A stretch of DNA of 64,000 nt from Ramlibacter sp. (GTDB lineage Bacteria > Pseudomonadota > Gammaproteobacteria > Burkholderiales > Burkholderiaceae_C), in assembly GCA_030695945.1 (NCBI GenBank), contig JAUYOG010000019.1, positions 62,001 through 126,000 of the forward strand. Direction: 5' to 3'. The position numbers were made by a program, and so were the translations under genes. Shown in pieces: positions 1 to 8,580 of the stretch. Every line of letters starts with the position of its first letter. Within the stretch, counting starts at the first letter, position 1. Under the pieces are notes generated by a model that ran no database searches, was not told the origin of the DNA, and worked only from the letters and a program-made list of their open reading frames with translations.

Positions 1-156
1 GGCGGGCGCCTGGCCGCGATCGTCGGCTTCGAGCCGGTGATGCGCACGACCATCGTCACGCGCACCGGCGAGGCGTCCTTCGAGACCGCCCAGCCCTGGG
101 ACACGATGGCGCCGCGCCTGGCCCATTTCCCCGAGCCCTCGCGCTTCCACTTCTGA
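1..156 (+). CDS. Protein-L-isoaspartate O-methyltransferase-like protein, C-terminal fragment
   Basis: Only the last 51 codons are in the window; the gene starts upstream. The fragment reads in frame 1 and ends with TGA at 154-156. The tail (GRLAAIVGF..., then MRTTIVTR and a terminal SRFHF) resembles the C-terminal strand of Pcm-type methyltransferases, which repair isoaspartyl residues with S-adenosylmethionine. In many Comamonadaceae such a gene directly precedes a rhodanese gene and tolC, as here, and the next start is only 7 bases away, so the three genes probably form one transcript. The catalytic domain is outside the window, so the call rests on the tail and on gene order. Confidence 0.6.
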   Translation, partial: GGRLAAIVGFEPVMRTTIVTRTGEASFETAQPWDTMAPRLAHFPEPSRFHF

Positions 157-163
157 TCGATCG

Positions 164-505
164 ATGATCGACCAAGTCCGCCCCGCCGGCCTCGATGCCT
201 GGATCCGGTCGCAGCCCCCCGGCAGCAGGCCGGTGGTGCTGGACGTGCGCGAGCCGTGGGAGCTGCAGACGGCCAGCGTGAAGCCGGCCGGCTTCGAGCT
301 GGTCGCCATCCCCATGAATGAAGTGCCCGCCCGTGTCGCCGAACTCGATGCGCAGCAGCCCGTCGCGGTGCTGTGCCATCACGGGGTGCGCAGCCAGCGG
401 GTGGCCATGTTCCTGGCCGGCAACGGTTTCGACCGCCTGGCCAATATCGCGGGCGGCATCGACGCCTGGTCGGGCGAGCTCGATCCCGCGGTGCCCCGCT
501 ACTGA
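164..505 (+). CDS. Rhodanese-domain sulfurtransferase
   Basis: A 113-aa single-domain rhodanese. The loop VLCHHGVRS (about residues 69-77) supplies the catalytic Cys, and LDVREPWE near residue 26 is the usual CH2A-type motif. No signal peptide is seen, so it should be cytoplasmic. Such proteins carry a persulfide on the Cys; the physiological acceptor is unknown. The gene sits 7 bases after the Pcm-like gene and 39 bases before tolC. The start at 164 is the first ATG in frame; no strong Shine-Dalgarno is seen, consistent with coupling to the upstream gene. Confidence 0.9.
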   Translation: MIDQVRPAGLDAWIRSQPPGSRPVVLDVREPWELQTASVKPAGFELVAIPMNEVPARVAELDAQQPVAVLCHHGVRSQRVAMFLAGNGFDRLANIAGGIDAWSGELDPAVPRY

Positions 506-544
506 TTCCCCACGGCAAGACTCTTTCTCACACAAGGACGGACC

Positions 545-1879
545 ATGAAACTGTTGCGGCGCTATTTGCGGCTCTTGCCTCTGTCGGTGGCCCTGGGCGC
601 GGCGTTCGCGGGCCCGGTGCGCGCCCAAAGCCTGCTCGAGCTGTACGAGTCGGCGCGCGCATACGATGCGACCTGGCAGTCGGCCAAGGCGCAGTACGAC
701 GCCAACCTGTTCCGCGCGGAGCAGGCCAAGGCGGGCATCCTGCCGTCGGCCAACCTGTCGGCCGGCGCCAGCCGCTCCAACGTCGAGAACACCGTCCCTG
801 CCATCGACCGCGGCGTCACCACGCACACCGCCACCGTCAGCGCGTCGCAGCCGCTGTACCGGCCGGCCAACTTCGCCACCTGGCAGCAGGGCAAGCGCCA
901 GGTGGAACTGGCGCAGGCCCAGCTCACCTCCGCCAGCCAGGACCTGATCATCCGCGTCAGCCAGGCGTACTTCGACGTGCTTGCGGCTCAGGACACCCTC
1001 ACCTTCGTCCAGGCCCAGAAAACGGCCGTCAACGAGCAGCTGGCATCGGCCAAGCGCAACTTCGAGGTCGGCACCTCGACCATCACCGACACGCGCGAGG
1101 CGCAGGCCCGCTATGACCTGGTGATCGCCCAGGAGATCGCCGCCGAGAACGACCTGCGCGTGAAGAAGCTCGCGCTCGACTCGCTCGTCGGCAAGCCCGA
1201 CGTCAAGCCCAACCCGCTCGTCGTGCCCGTCAACGTGCCGCCGCCGCAGCCCTCGGACGTGAATGTCTGGGTGCAGCAGGGCGAGGAGAACAGCCCACAG
1301 GTCCAGCAGGCGAAAACGGCCGTCGAGATCGCGCAGCTCGAAACCGAAAAGGCCAAGGCCGGCCACAAGCCGACCCTGGACCTGACGGCCAGCTACAACG
1401 TGACACGCTACCCGAACGGCAACACGACGGTGCCGGGCGCCACGCGGAGCGACGCCGGCACCGTGGGCGTGTCATTCAACCTGCCGCTGTTCGCCGGCTT
1501 CGCGACGCAGAACCGCATCCGCGAGACCCTGTCGCTCGAGGAGAAAGCCCAGTCGGACCTGGAGGCGACGCGCCGCGCCGTCGCGCAGGCCGTGCGCACG
1601 GCGTTCTTCGGCGTCGTCTCCGGCCAGGGCCAGGTCAAGGCGCTGGAAGCCGCCGAAGCCTCGAGCCAGAGCGCGCTGGAAGCCAACCGACTGGGCTACC
1701 AGGTGGGCGTGCGCATCAACATCGACGTGCTCAACTCGCAAAGCCAGCTGTTCCAGACCAAGCGCGACCTGGCGCAGGCCCGCTACAACGTCCTGATCGG
1801 GCACCTGAAGCTGCGGCAGGCCAACGGCACGCTGATGCCGGAGGACCTGGCGAGGTTGAATACGCTGGTGGTGCGGTAA
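545..1879 (+). CDS. tolC: TolC-family outer-membrane channel protein
   Basis: A 444-aa outer-membrane efflux protein. A signal peptide covers about residues 1-28, with a likely cut after VRA. Two OEP repeats follow (roughly 30-220 and 240-430), rich in heptad-like Ala/Gln helices that build the periplasmic alpha-barrel of the trimer. It would link inner-membrane pumps and type I secretion systems to the outside. The AAGGAC Shine-Dalgarno 5 bases before ATG 545 supports the start. Length matches proteobacterial TolC proteins. It is the last gene of the Pcm/rhodanese/TolC group and is followed by a repeat-rich gap. Confidence 0.93.
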   Translation: MKLLRRYLRLLPLSVALGAAFAGPVRAQSLLELYESARAYDATWQSAKAQYDANLFRAEQAKAGILPSANLSAGASRSNVENTVPAIDRGVTTHTATVSASQPLYRPANFATWQQGKRQVELAQAQLTSASQDLIIRVSQAYFDVLAAQDTLTFVQAQKTAVNEQLASAKRNFEVGTSTITDTREAQARYDLVIAQEIAAENDLRVKKLALDSLVGKPDVKPNPLVVPVNVPPPQPSDVNVWVQQGEENSPQVQQAKTAVEIAQLETEKAKAGHKPTLDLTASYNVTRYPNGNTTVPGATRSDAGTVGVSFNLPLFAGFATQNRIRETLSLEEKAQSDLEATRRAVAQAVRTAFFGVVSGQGQVKALEAAEASSQSALEANRLGYQVGVRINIDVLNSQSQLFQTKRDLAQARYNVLIGHLKLRQANGTLMPEDLARLNTLVVR

Positions 1880-1881
1880 CC

Positions 1882-1971
1882 TCGCGTCGCGTCAGGCGCT
1901 ACGCTTCGTCTTCGCGTCGCGCCAAGCGGAACGCGTCGTCTCCGCGTCGCGTCAGGCGCCATGAGGGGCAC
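1882..1971. repeat. Three 30-bp tandem repeat units after tolC
   Basis: Three units with exact 30-base spacing begin at 1882, 1912 and 1942, each opening with [T/C]CGCGTCGCG. Units one and three also share TCAGGCGC, and units one and two both end CGTCT. The third unit decays after about 20 bases. The array starts 3 bases after the tolC stop. It could be a decayed intergenic repeat or a 3'-UTR structure; no gene is seen in it. Confidence 0.6.
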
Positions 1972-2048
1972 GCCACCGGTGGCGCGCCAACACTATCTCT
2001 GCAAAGCCGCGTGCGGGTGGGCTGTGTCGCGCAATCAGGCAAGGCGCC

Positions 2049-2173
2049 TGCGAGGGCCGGTTTTGCGGTCGGCGCGAAGCGCTTCGTCAACATTCTCATC
2101 GCGCCTGTTCGAACGAAGCGGCCTTAGGGCGCGCAGTGAGTTGCGCGATGCGACCGCAAAACCGGTCATCGCA
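2049..2173. repeat. Long nested inverted repeat in the tolC-waaA gap
   Basis: Perfect 15-bp arms, CCGGTTTTGCGGTCG at 2057-2071 and its reverse complement at 2151-2165, are flanked by a second matching pair, CTGCGA (2049) and TCGCAG (2168). The 79-bp loop holds another pair, CGCTTCGT (2080) and ACGAAGCG (2113). The 458-bp gap 1880-2337 lies between two converging transcription units and has no convincing gene. The element could be a MITE-like repeat or a structured RNA; nothing in it resembles a transposase. Confidence 0.55.
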
Positions 2174-2282
2174 GGTTCAGTCGGCGCAGCCGACCGCCTT
2201 GTCGCGCGACACAGCCTACCCGTGCGCGGATTTGCTGCGAGGTGGGGGCGTGTTGGTCTCCCGTGATACACACGAGGAATGG

Positions 2283-2303
2283 ATGCCGGATCAAGTCCGG
2301 CAT
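2283..2303. repeat. Short palindromic intergenic repeat, possible waaA terminator
   Basis: Perfect 8-bp arms ATGCCGGA and TCCGGCAT flank TCAAG. This sequence type is a widespread intergenic repeat in proteobacteria. It lies 35 bases past the waaA stop on the minus strand and could fold as a hairpin in that transcript. There is no clear U-run, so terminator function is uncertain. Confidence 0.5.
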
Positions 2304-2337
2304 GACAACCGGCGGCGTGCTTTGCCTTGAGGCGCCC

Positions 2338-3594
2338 CTACCGCACCACCAGTGCCAGCACCGCCTCCGCCGTCTTCTGCGCCGCGCCCTGGTGCGCCTG
2401 GGCGAATTGCAGCGCGGCATGCACGGCGGCCGAGCGAAGCGCCTCGTCGGCAGCGAGCGCAACGGCCGTGCGCACACCTTGTTCCATCGATTCCACGCGA
2501 AATGCCGCGCCGGCCTCTTGCGCGAGCTGCGCGGCCTCGGTGAAGTTGAACGTGTGCGGGCCCATCACGATTGGGCAGCCGCACGCGGCGGCTTCGATCA
2601 GGTTCTGCCCGCCCAGCGGCGCGAAGCTGCCACCGAGCAGGGCCGTGTCCGCGAGGCCGTAGTAAAGCGCCATCTCGCCGAGCGAGTCGCCGATCCAGAC
2701 ATCGGCGGCTTCGGGCTGCGTCGTCCACTGGCTGCGGCGCGAAACGCTGAAGCCGTGTTGCACCGCGATCCCCGCGACTTCGTCGAAGCGCTGCGGGTGC
2801 CGCGGCACCACGAGCCAACGCGCGGCCTGCGCGAGAGCGCGATCGGCCTGCAGCACACGGAGGAACTCGGCCTCCTCGCCCTCCCGCGACGACGCGAACA
2901 TCACGACGGGGGCGTGCGCGGCCGCCCGCCAGGCCCGGCCCTGATCCAGCTGCGCGGCATCGGGCGTGGCGTCGAACTTGAGGTTGCCGAACACGCCCTT
3001 CACCGTGGCCCCGGCCTGCGCCAGCCGATGCGCATCGCCCTCGGTCTGCGACCACACGGCGGCCAGCGACGCGTACGCGGGCCGCGACAGGCGCGAGAGC
3101 CGGCGTGCCTGCGTGAGCGACTTCTCGCTCAGCCTCGCATTGGCGAGCACCAGCGGCACGCCCCGCGCCTGGCATTGCGCGACCAGGTTGGGCCACACCT
3201 CGGTCTCCATCAGGACACCGACGCTCGGCTGGAAGTGATTGAGGAAGCGCCGTACGGCCTTCGGCGTGTCCCAGGGCAGCCAGGCTTGCGCATCGCCCTC
3301 GCCCAGCAACCGCTCGCCCTCGGCGCGGCCGGTCGCCGTGCCATGCGTGAGCAGGATGCGCACGCCGGGCCGCAGCTTGCGCAGGCGCTCGATGAGGATC
3401 GCGGCAGCGCGGGTCTCGCCCAGCGACACGGCGTGGATCCAGACCGCGCCGGGCTGCCCGGGCGTCGCGTACTGGCCGAAACGCTCGCCCACAGCGTGCA
3501 GGTAGCCGGGCTCCGCCGCCCCGCGGCGCCTGAGCTTGCGCCGCAGGAACGGCTGCGCCCCCATGACGAGGAGTGAATAGAGGGGTCGGATCAT
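2338..3594 (-). CDS. waaA: 3-deoxy-D-manno-octulosonic acid (Kdo) transferase
   Basis: A 418-aa inner-membrane GT30 enzyme that adds Kdo from CMP-Kdo to the lipid A precursor. The N-terminus starts MIRPLYSLL with one anchoring hydrophobic stretch. The SLGET motif (catalytic Glu of the family) lies near residue 60, METEVWPN near 125, and the C-terminal nucleotide-sugar lobe contains GGSFAPLGGQN and ENLIEA-like residues followed by GPHTFNF. The ATG at 3594 overlaps the waaC stop by 4 nt (ATGA), which fixes the start and implies coupling. Length is typical. It is the last gene of the phosphomannomutase-waaC-waaA unit. Confidence 0.95.
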   Translation of the reverse strand: MIRPLYSLLVMGAQPFLRRKLRRRGAAEPGYLHAVGERFGQYATPGQPGAVWIHAVSLGETRAAAILIERLRKLRPGVRILLTHGTATGRAEGERLLGEGDAQAWLPWDTPKAVRRFLNHFQPSVGVLMETEVWPNLVAQCQARGVPLVLANARLSEKSLTQARRLSRLSRPAYASLAAVWSQTEGDAHRLAQAGATVKGVFGNLKFDATPDAAQLDQGRAWRAAAHAPVVMFASSREGEEAEFLRVLQADRALAQAARWLVVPRHPQRFDEVAGIAVQHGFSVSRRSQWTTQPEAADVWIGDSLGEMALYYGLADTALLGGSFAPLGGQNLIEAAACGCPIVMGPHTFNFTEAAQLAQEAGAAFRVESMEQGVRTAVALAADEALRSAAVHAALQFAQAHQGAAQKTAEAVLALVVR

Positions 3595-4559
3595 TGGCGG
3601 GCCAGCCCCCAAGCTTGCCACACCGTATCGACCGCCGGCGCCGGGTGCGCGAACACCGCCCTCTGGCGCCCCTCGGGAGGCAAGGGACCGGTGCGCCACG
3701 CCGTGTCGAAGTTGTAGATCTGTACGTGCGGCAGGTCGAGCGCCACCGCGATGTGGCTCAGGCCGCTGTCGACGCCGATGACGCCGGCGCAGGCCGCGAG
3801 GCGGTCGGTCAGCTGCCCCAGGTCCAGCCGCGGCCACACCTGTGCGCCATCGCCCAGTGCCTGGGCGATCCGCTCGCTGCGCTCGCGCTCGGCATCGCTG
3901 CCGTGCGGCAGCCCGATCGTGTGGCCCTCGGCGATGAGCCTGTGCCCGAGCTCTATCCAATGCGTTTCGGGCCAGCACTTGTCGTCGCGCGATGTGCCAT
4001 GGACGAAGGCCACGCAGCGCGTGCCGTCGCCCTGCCGGGCGGCGGAATGCAGGCCGAAGCGCATCCACCTGGGCGGCAAATAGGCCAGTGCCTTCGCGCA
4101 CAGCTCGCGCGACCGCGTGATCGCGTGCACGTGGGGCTCGATGCGGACGGCCACGTCGGCCACCCACCTCGTGGGCGCCTCGTAGCTGGACCCTTCGGTC
4201 TGGTTGGCCAGCGCGAAACGCTTGCCGCCGGGGGCGAGCCGCGCCACGCGCGCGACGAGCGCCGACTTGGTGAGTCCCTGCAGGTCGATCACGGCGTCGT
4301 ACGACTCGCTGCGCAGTTCGTCGCGGAAAGCGCGCCATTCGGAGCGCGTCTGCGCGCCCAGCGGGGCCTTGCGCCAGCGCCGCAATTCACAGGCAATCAC
4401 CCGCCGCACGCCCTCGCAGCGCTGCGCCAGCGGCGCGAACGCGCGTTCCACCACCCAATCGACCTGCGCATCCCCCCATGCGGCACGGATGTCCTGCACC
4501 GCCGGCATCGCGTGGACCACATCGCCGAGTGAGGACAGCTTGACGATGAGGATCTTCAC
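3591..4559 (-). CDS. waaC: Lipopolysaccharide heptosyltransferase I
   Basis: A 322-aa GT9 enzyme that adds the first heptose to Kdo2-lipid A on the cytoplasmic face. The start is a GTG at 4559, giving MKILIVKLSSLGDVVHA, the characteristic N-terminal strand of heptosyltransferases. The C-terminal ADP-heptose site includes FVHGTSRDDKCWP and GVDSGLSHIA. The stop overlaps the waaA start by 4 nt, and the upstream phosphomannomutase stop is 8 bases away, so the three are co-transcribed. Length matches the family, which supports the GTG. Confidence 0.94.
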   Translation of the reverse strand: MKILIVKLSSLGDVVHAMPAVQDIRAAWGDAQVDWVVERAFAPLAQRCEGVRRVIACELRRWRKAPLGAQTRSEWRAFRDELRSESYDAVIDLQGLTKSALVARVARLAPGGKRFALANQTEGSSYEAPTRWVADVAVRIEPHVHAITRSRELCAKALAYLPPRWMRFGLHSAARQGDGTRCVAFVHGTSRDDKCWPETHWIELGHRLIAEGHTIGLPHGSDAERERSERIAQALGDGAQVWPRLDLGQLTDRLAACAGVIGVDSGLSHIAVALDLPHVQIYNFDTAWRTGPLPPEGRQRAVFAHPAPAVDTVWQAWGLARQ

Positions 4560-4567
4560 GACGGCCG

Positions 4568-5950
4568 TCAGTGCGCGGCTTCGCCGATCGTCGCGTCCGG
4601 CTTGACTTCGCGCAGCAGGGCCAGCATGCGCTCCTCGATGCGCTCGAGCGCCGCCTGCGTATGGCCCTCGAACCGCAGCACCAGCACCGGCGTGGTGTTG
4701 GACGCTCGGATCAGGCCGAAGCCGTCGGGCCAGTCGACGCGCATGCCGTCGATGGTGGACAGTTCGGCCGGCGACTCGAAGTCGGCGTGGTCGACCAGGC
4801 GCTGCACCAGCACGTGGGCCTCGCCCTCCGCGCACTTCACGTTGAGCTCCGGGGTGGAGAAGCTGGTGGGCAGGCCGTCCAGCAACGCGCTGGGGTCGGC
4901 GTGGCGCGACAGGATCTCCAGCAGGCGGGCGCCGGCGTAGGTGCCGTCGTCGAAACCGAACCAGCGCTCCTTGAAGAAGATGTGGCCGCTCATCTCGCCG
5001 CCCAGCGGCGAATCGACTTCCTTCATCTTCGCCTTGATCAGCGAATGGCCGGTCTTGAACATGAGCGGGTTGCCGCCGGCCTCGCGGATGGCGGGGGCGA
5101 GGCGTTGGGTGCACTTCACATCGAACACGATGGTGCCGCCCGGAACGCGCGTGAGCACGTCGCGCGCGAACAGCATCATCTGCCGGTCCGGGTAGATGTT
5201 GTTGCCGCCGCGGGTGATGATCCCCAGGCGGTCGCCGTCGCCGTCGAAGGCCAGGCCCAGCTCCGCGCCGGAGGACCGGATCGCCGCGATCAGGTCCTTG
5301 AGGTTCTCGGGCTTGCTCGGGTCCGGGTGGTGGTTCGGGAACGTGCCGTCCACTTCGCTGTAGAGCTCCACCACCTCGCAGCCCAGCGCGCGCAAGATCC
5401 CCGGCGCCGAGGCGCCCGCGATGCCGTTGCCCGAATCGACGCAGATCTTCAGGGGCCGCGCAAGCTTCACGTCCTGCACGATGCGGTCGCGGTAAGGCGC
5501 CAGGATGTTGATGTTGCGCACCGCGCCGGGCCGCGCGGATAGCGGCGCGCCCTGCTCCATCAGGCGTCGCAGCGCCTGGATTTCCTCGCCGTGGATCGCG
5601 CGGCCGGCCATCACCATCTTGAAGCCGTTGTAATCCTTCGGGTTGTGGCTGCCGGTCACCTGGATGCCGCTCGTGCACAGGGTGCTTGCTGCGAAATAGA
5701 GCATCGGCGTGGTCGCGGGGCCGATGTCGATGACGTCGACGCCGGACGCCACCAGCCCGCGCACCAGCGCGGCACTGAGAGAAGGCCCGCTCAGCCGCCC
5801 GTCGCGGCCCACGGCCACCGTCTTCTCGCCCTCTTGCTGCGCGATCGTGCCGAACGCCAGCCCGAGCGCGTAGGCCACCTCTTCATTGAGCGTGGCAGGC
5901 ACCACGCCGCGGACGTCGTAGGCTTTGAAGATGGTGGGCGAAAGCTGCAT
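4568..5950 (-). CDS. Phosphomannomutase/phosphoglucomutase (AlgC type)
   Basis: A 460-aa alpha-D-phosphohexomutase. It interconverts mannose- or glucose-6-phosphate and the 1-phosphates, feeding nucleotide sugars to LPS and to the exopolysaccharide genes nearby. The phosphoserine loop TGSHNPKDYNG has its Ser at about residue 101; the metal loop FDGDGDR is near 234; the sugar-binding loop GEMSGH is near 315. An in-frame ATG 12 codons upstream exists, but ATG 5950 gives the normal MQLSPTIFKAYDVRG start and is preferred. It is the first gene of the unit with waaC and waaA. Confidence 0.93.
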   Translation of the reverse strand: MQLSPTIFKAYDVRGVVPATLNEEVAYALGLAFGTIAQQEGEKTVAVGRDGRLSGPSLSAALVRGLVASGVDVIDIGPATTPMLYFAASTLCTSGIQVTGSHNPKDYNGFKMVMAGRAIHGEEIQALRRLMEQGAPLSARPGAVRNINILAPYRDRIVQDVKLARPLKICVDSGNGIAGASAPGILRALGCEVVELYSEVDGTFPNHHPDPSKPENLKDLIAAIRSSGAELGLAFDGDGDRLGIITRGGNNIYPDRQMMLFARDVLTRVPGGTIVFDVKCTQRLAPAIREAGGNPLMFKTGHSLIKAKMKEVDSPLGGEMSGHIFFKERWFGFDDGTYAGARLLEILSRHADPSALLDGLPTSFSTPELNVKCAEGEAHVLVQRLVDHADFESPAELSTIDGMRVDWPDGFGLIRASNTTPVLVLRFEGHTQAALERIEERMLALLREVKPDATIGEAAH

Positions 5951-6024
5951 GGACCGTGTTCTCCCCTGGCTGGATGCAAAGGGCAAATTGTAGGCTTGCG
6001 CCCCATGCCGCTGCCCGCGGCGCA

Positions 6025-6054
6025 GTCCTACACGCCGGGCGAATGCGTCCTACA
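6025..6054 (+). promoter_or_regulatory. Paired GTCCTACA octamers
   Basis: Two exact GTCCTACA octamers at 6025 and 6047, 22 bases apart (about two helical turns), lie in the divergent gap between the phosphomannomutase gene and the open frame at 6115. Related octamers occur in the same orientation before several other small genes (see findings). Regulator unknown. Confidence 0.4.
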
Positions 6055-6114
6055 GACGCGGGGCGCACCGCCCACTAAGGTCCGTGCGGCGCCTCGGCCG
6101 CACGACCCCACCCC

Positions 6115-6507
6115 ATGAAGAAACCCCAGCAAGCCCAGGACCCGGGCCACCCGCCGCCCGGGGTGGAACAGCCGTCCCCCGAGCATGGCCGTGACCCCAT
6201 TGCATCCCCCAATCCTGAGAGTGCCGTCCTACGGCAGGCCTTCGCGTTCTCCGACATGGGGGGTCATCTCCATCGGCAACACTTTGTGATCAGGACGATC
6301 CTGCCGAACATCGGCAACAGCATGCAGCGCGCACAGAAACCGGAGCGTGAAGGACAGACGAGCGACGACAGCAGGCGCCGCCCGCAACCGCCCGCGTGGG
6401 AGGACAGCTCCGGTGAGGGCGCTGCTAGCGCGCTCGAGTCGCTGCGCAAGCTGGAGCAAAGCCGCCGCTCGAACCGGCCGGCCGACGACCGTCCCGCAGC
6501 CGAATAG
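6115..6507 (+). CDS. Hypothetical small protein, weakly supported
   Basis: A 130-aa open frame starting MKKPQQAQDPGHPPPG. The first third is rich in Pro and Gln and the C-terminal half is charged and low-complexity (many Arg, Glu, Ser). There is no convincing Shine-Dalgarno before the ATG, no signal peptide and no membrane segment. I do not recognise a family. The paired GTCCTACA octamers 60-90 bases upstream and similarity in style to the Pro/Glu-rich microproteins at 11.3-11.9 kb are the reasons for listing it. It could be a chance frame in a GC-rich gap. Confidence 0.35.
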   Translation: MKKPQQAQDPGHPPPGVEQPSPEHGRDPIASPNPESAVLRQAFAFSDMGGHLHRQHFVIRTILPNIGNSMQRAQKPEREGQTSDDSRRRPQPPAWEDSSGEGAASALESLRKLEQSRRSNRPADDRPAAE

Positions 6508-6702
6508 CACCCGGCAGGCGCCGGCCCGCGGACCGGCGCCCTTGTCCCCTTCCTGTCCCTTCGCCGGAATCGGCATTCCGATGGTGTCCGTCTCCTTCAC
6601 GCGATACCTCTGCCGCCCTACAGCCGAGGTCGCAGGCGCTGTCTAAGCTGATGGTGCCGGCCCTGCCCATGAGCCGGGAACCCAATTCAAGGAACGAACG
6701 GA

Positions 6703-7038
6703 ATGCCGACTCACACCACCGTTGGCGACGGGACGACCGCCGCTCCCGCCCGCCCCATCGAGATCGCCAAAGAGAAGGCCGACAGCGTGCAGGAAGACCT
6801 CGCGGTTGCCGGCGCGGAGCTCCACCTCACCAACACGGCGCTGGACCGCAGCCTGCCGCAGAGCGCCAAGCAGGGCGACGTGGGCAAGGCACTGGAGCAG
6901 AACGGGATCGTGCAACAGAAGGTGAGCCAGGCGGCCGAGGAACTGGCCGAAGTGACGGAACTGCTGGAAGAGGAGATCGCGGAGCGCCACCGGCTCGAAG
7001 CGCAACTGGCCCGGAGGGGCATGTCCGAAAACGGCTAG
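6703..7038 (+). CDS. Hypothetical acidic coiled-coil protein
   Basis: A 111-aa protein. The first 20 residues are Thr/Ala/Pro-rich; from residue 22 on it is strongly helical and acidic (IEIAKEKADSVQ, then AAEELAEVTELLEEEIAERH), consistent with a coiled coil. No signal peptide or membrane segment is seen. AAGGAA about 10 bases before ATG 6703 is a fair ribosome site, and a GCCCTACA octamer lies 80 bases upstream. It precedes the alkA-type gene by 20 bases, so some read-through is likely, but there is no functional link I can name. Confidence 0.6.
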   Translation: MPTHTTVGDGTTAAPARPIEIAKEKADSVQEDLAVAGAELHLTNTALDRSLPQSAKQGDVGKALEQNGIVQQKVSQAAEELAEVTELLEEEIAERHRLEAQLARRGMSENG

Positions 7039-7058
7039 CCACCCCGCGGGCGCTGCGT

Positions 7059-8552
7059 ATGATCGAACGCATGCAGCCCGATACCGCCACCCTGCAACCC
7101 GACGCCTGCTACCTCGCGCTGCAGGCGCGAGATGCGCGCTTCGACGGCCGCTTCTTCATCGGCGTCACCTCCACCGGTATCTACTGCCGCCCCGTGTGCA
7201 AGGTGCGCATGCCGCGGCGCGAGAACTGCCGCTATTTCGGCCACGCCGCGCAGGCCGAGAGCGCGGGCTTCCGGCCCTGCCTTCGCTGCCGCCCCGAGCT
7301 GGCCCCCCATTCCATCGTCTGGTCGATCCAGGACGCGAGCTACATCCTGGCGCACCAGGCGGCGCGACTGCTGGACGAGCCCGAGGCCTGGGGCGGATCG
7401 TCTCCCTCGGTGGAGCAGCTGGCGGCGCGCCTGGGCGTGAGCGACCGCCATGTGCGCCGTATTTTCGAAGCGCATTTCGGCGTTTCGCCGGTGCAGTACC
7501 TGCAGACGCGGCGGCTGTTGACGGCCAAGCAATTGCTGGCCGACACCGACCTGCCGATCACGCAGGTCGCCCTCATCAGCGGCTATTCGAGCGTGCGGCG
7601 CTTCAACGCCGCCTTCGTGGAGCACTACGGCATGAACCCAACGCGCCTGCGCCGCGAAGGCGCGGTGCCACCGGCGCAGGGCATGGCGATCCGTCTGGGG
7701 TACCGGCCGCCCTACGACGTGCCGGCCATGCTCGGCTTCTTCGGCAAGCGCGCGATCGCAGGGGTCGAGGTTGCCGACCCGGTCAAGGGTGCGACGGCGC
7801 GCACCGTGGCGATCGAAGCGGGCGGCCAGATGCACAAGGGCTGGCTGGTGGCGGAGTTCGACGAGCCGCGCCACCAACTCGTGCTGCGCGTGAGCGATTC
7901 GCTGCGCCCGGCGCTGCCGCTCGTCATCCACCGTATCAGGGCCGCGCTGGACCTCGACGCCGACCCGAGTGCCATCAACGGCGTGCTGCACGAGAGCTTC
8001 CCGCAAGGCGACGGCCTGCGCGTGCCCGGCGCGATGAGCGGCTATGAACTCGCGGTGCGCGCCGTGCTCGGCCAGCAGATCACGGTGGCGGCCGCGCGAA
8101 CGCTCGCCCAGCGCATGGTGGACCGTTTCGGCGAGCCCATCGAGACGCCCTTCACGCACCTCACGCGGCTGTTCCCGGATGCGTCCGTGCTGGCCCGCGC
8201 CAGCGGCGACTCGCTCGGCCAGCTCGGCATCGTCCGGCAGCGGCAGGCCGCCATCGTCACCATCGCCCAAGCCGTCGCGGACAAGCGGCTCCAGCTGCAC
8301 GGGGGCGCCGATGTGCAGCCGACCCTCGAGGCGTTGAAGGCGCTGCCCGGCATCGGCGACTGGACGGCGCAATACATCGCCATGCGCGCCCTGCGCTGGC
8401 CCGATGCGTTTCCGGCGGGCGACGTCGCCCTGCACAAGGCGCTGGGCGTGCAGGGCCAGCCGAACCCCGCGCGCGCGGCGCAGGAGGCCTCGCTGGCGTG
8501 GAAGCCGTGGCGCAGCTACGCCGTGATCCGCGCCTGGGCCGCCATGCCGTGA
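7059..8552 (+). CDS. alkA: Ada-like regulator fused to DNA-3-methyladenine glycosylase II
   Basis: A 497-aa fusion with three parts. Residues 15-80 are an Ada-type zinc domain with C43, C47, C74 and C77, one of which (C43, the Ada C38 equivalent) would accept methyl from DNA phosphotriesters. Residues about 100-200 are an AraC helix-turn-helix pair. Residues about 210-495 are an AlkA N-domain plus HhH-GPD glycosylase with LPGIGDWTAQYIA and a catalytic Asp near 455 in FPAGDVALHK. It would sense alkylation and excise 3-methyladenine. The start could be ATG 7059 or 7071. It is followed 28 bases later by ogt, so both arms of alkylation repair are probably co-induced. Confidence 0.92.
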   Translation: MIERMQPDTATLQPDACYLALQARDARFDGRFFIGVTSTGIYCRPVCKVRMPRRENCRYFGHAAQAESAGFRPCLRCRPELAPHSIVWSIQDASYILAHQAARLLDEPEAWGGSSPSVEQLAARLGVSDRHVRRIFEAHFGVSPVQYLQTRRLLTAKQLLADTDLPITQVALISGYSSVRRFNAAFVEHYGMNPTRLRREGAVPPAQGMAIRLGYRPPYDVPAMLGFFGKRAIAGVEVADPVKGATARTVAIEAGGQMHKGWLVAEFDEPRHQLVLRVSDSLRPALPLVIHRIRAALDLDADPSAINGVLHESFPQGDGLRVPGAMSGYELAVRAVLGQQITVAAARTLAQRMVDRFGEPIETPFTHLTRLFPDASVLARASGDSLGQLGIVRQRQAAIVTIAQAVADKRLQLHGGADVQPTLEALKALPGIGDWTAQYIAMRALRWPDAFPAGDVALHKALGVQGQPNPARAAQEASLAWKPWRSYAVIRAWAAMP

Positions 8553-8580
8553 AAGCGCAACGACTACCATTGGAGTTCCC

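Noticed and set aside
56..1366. 436-codon minus-strand frame opposite rhodanese and tolC
   Set aside because: Low-complexity Arg/Gly/Leu translation with no family resemblance, opposite two clear genes.
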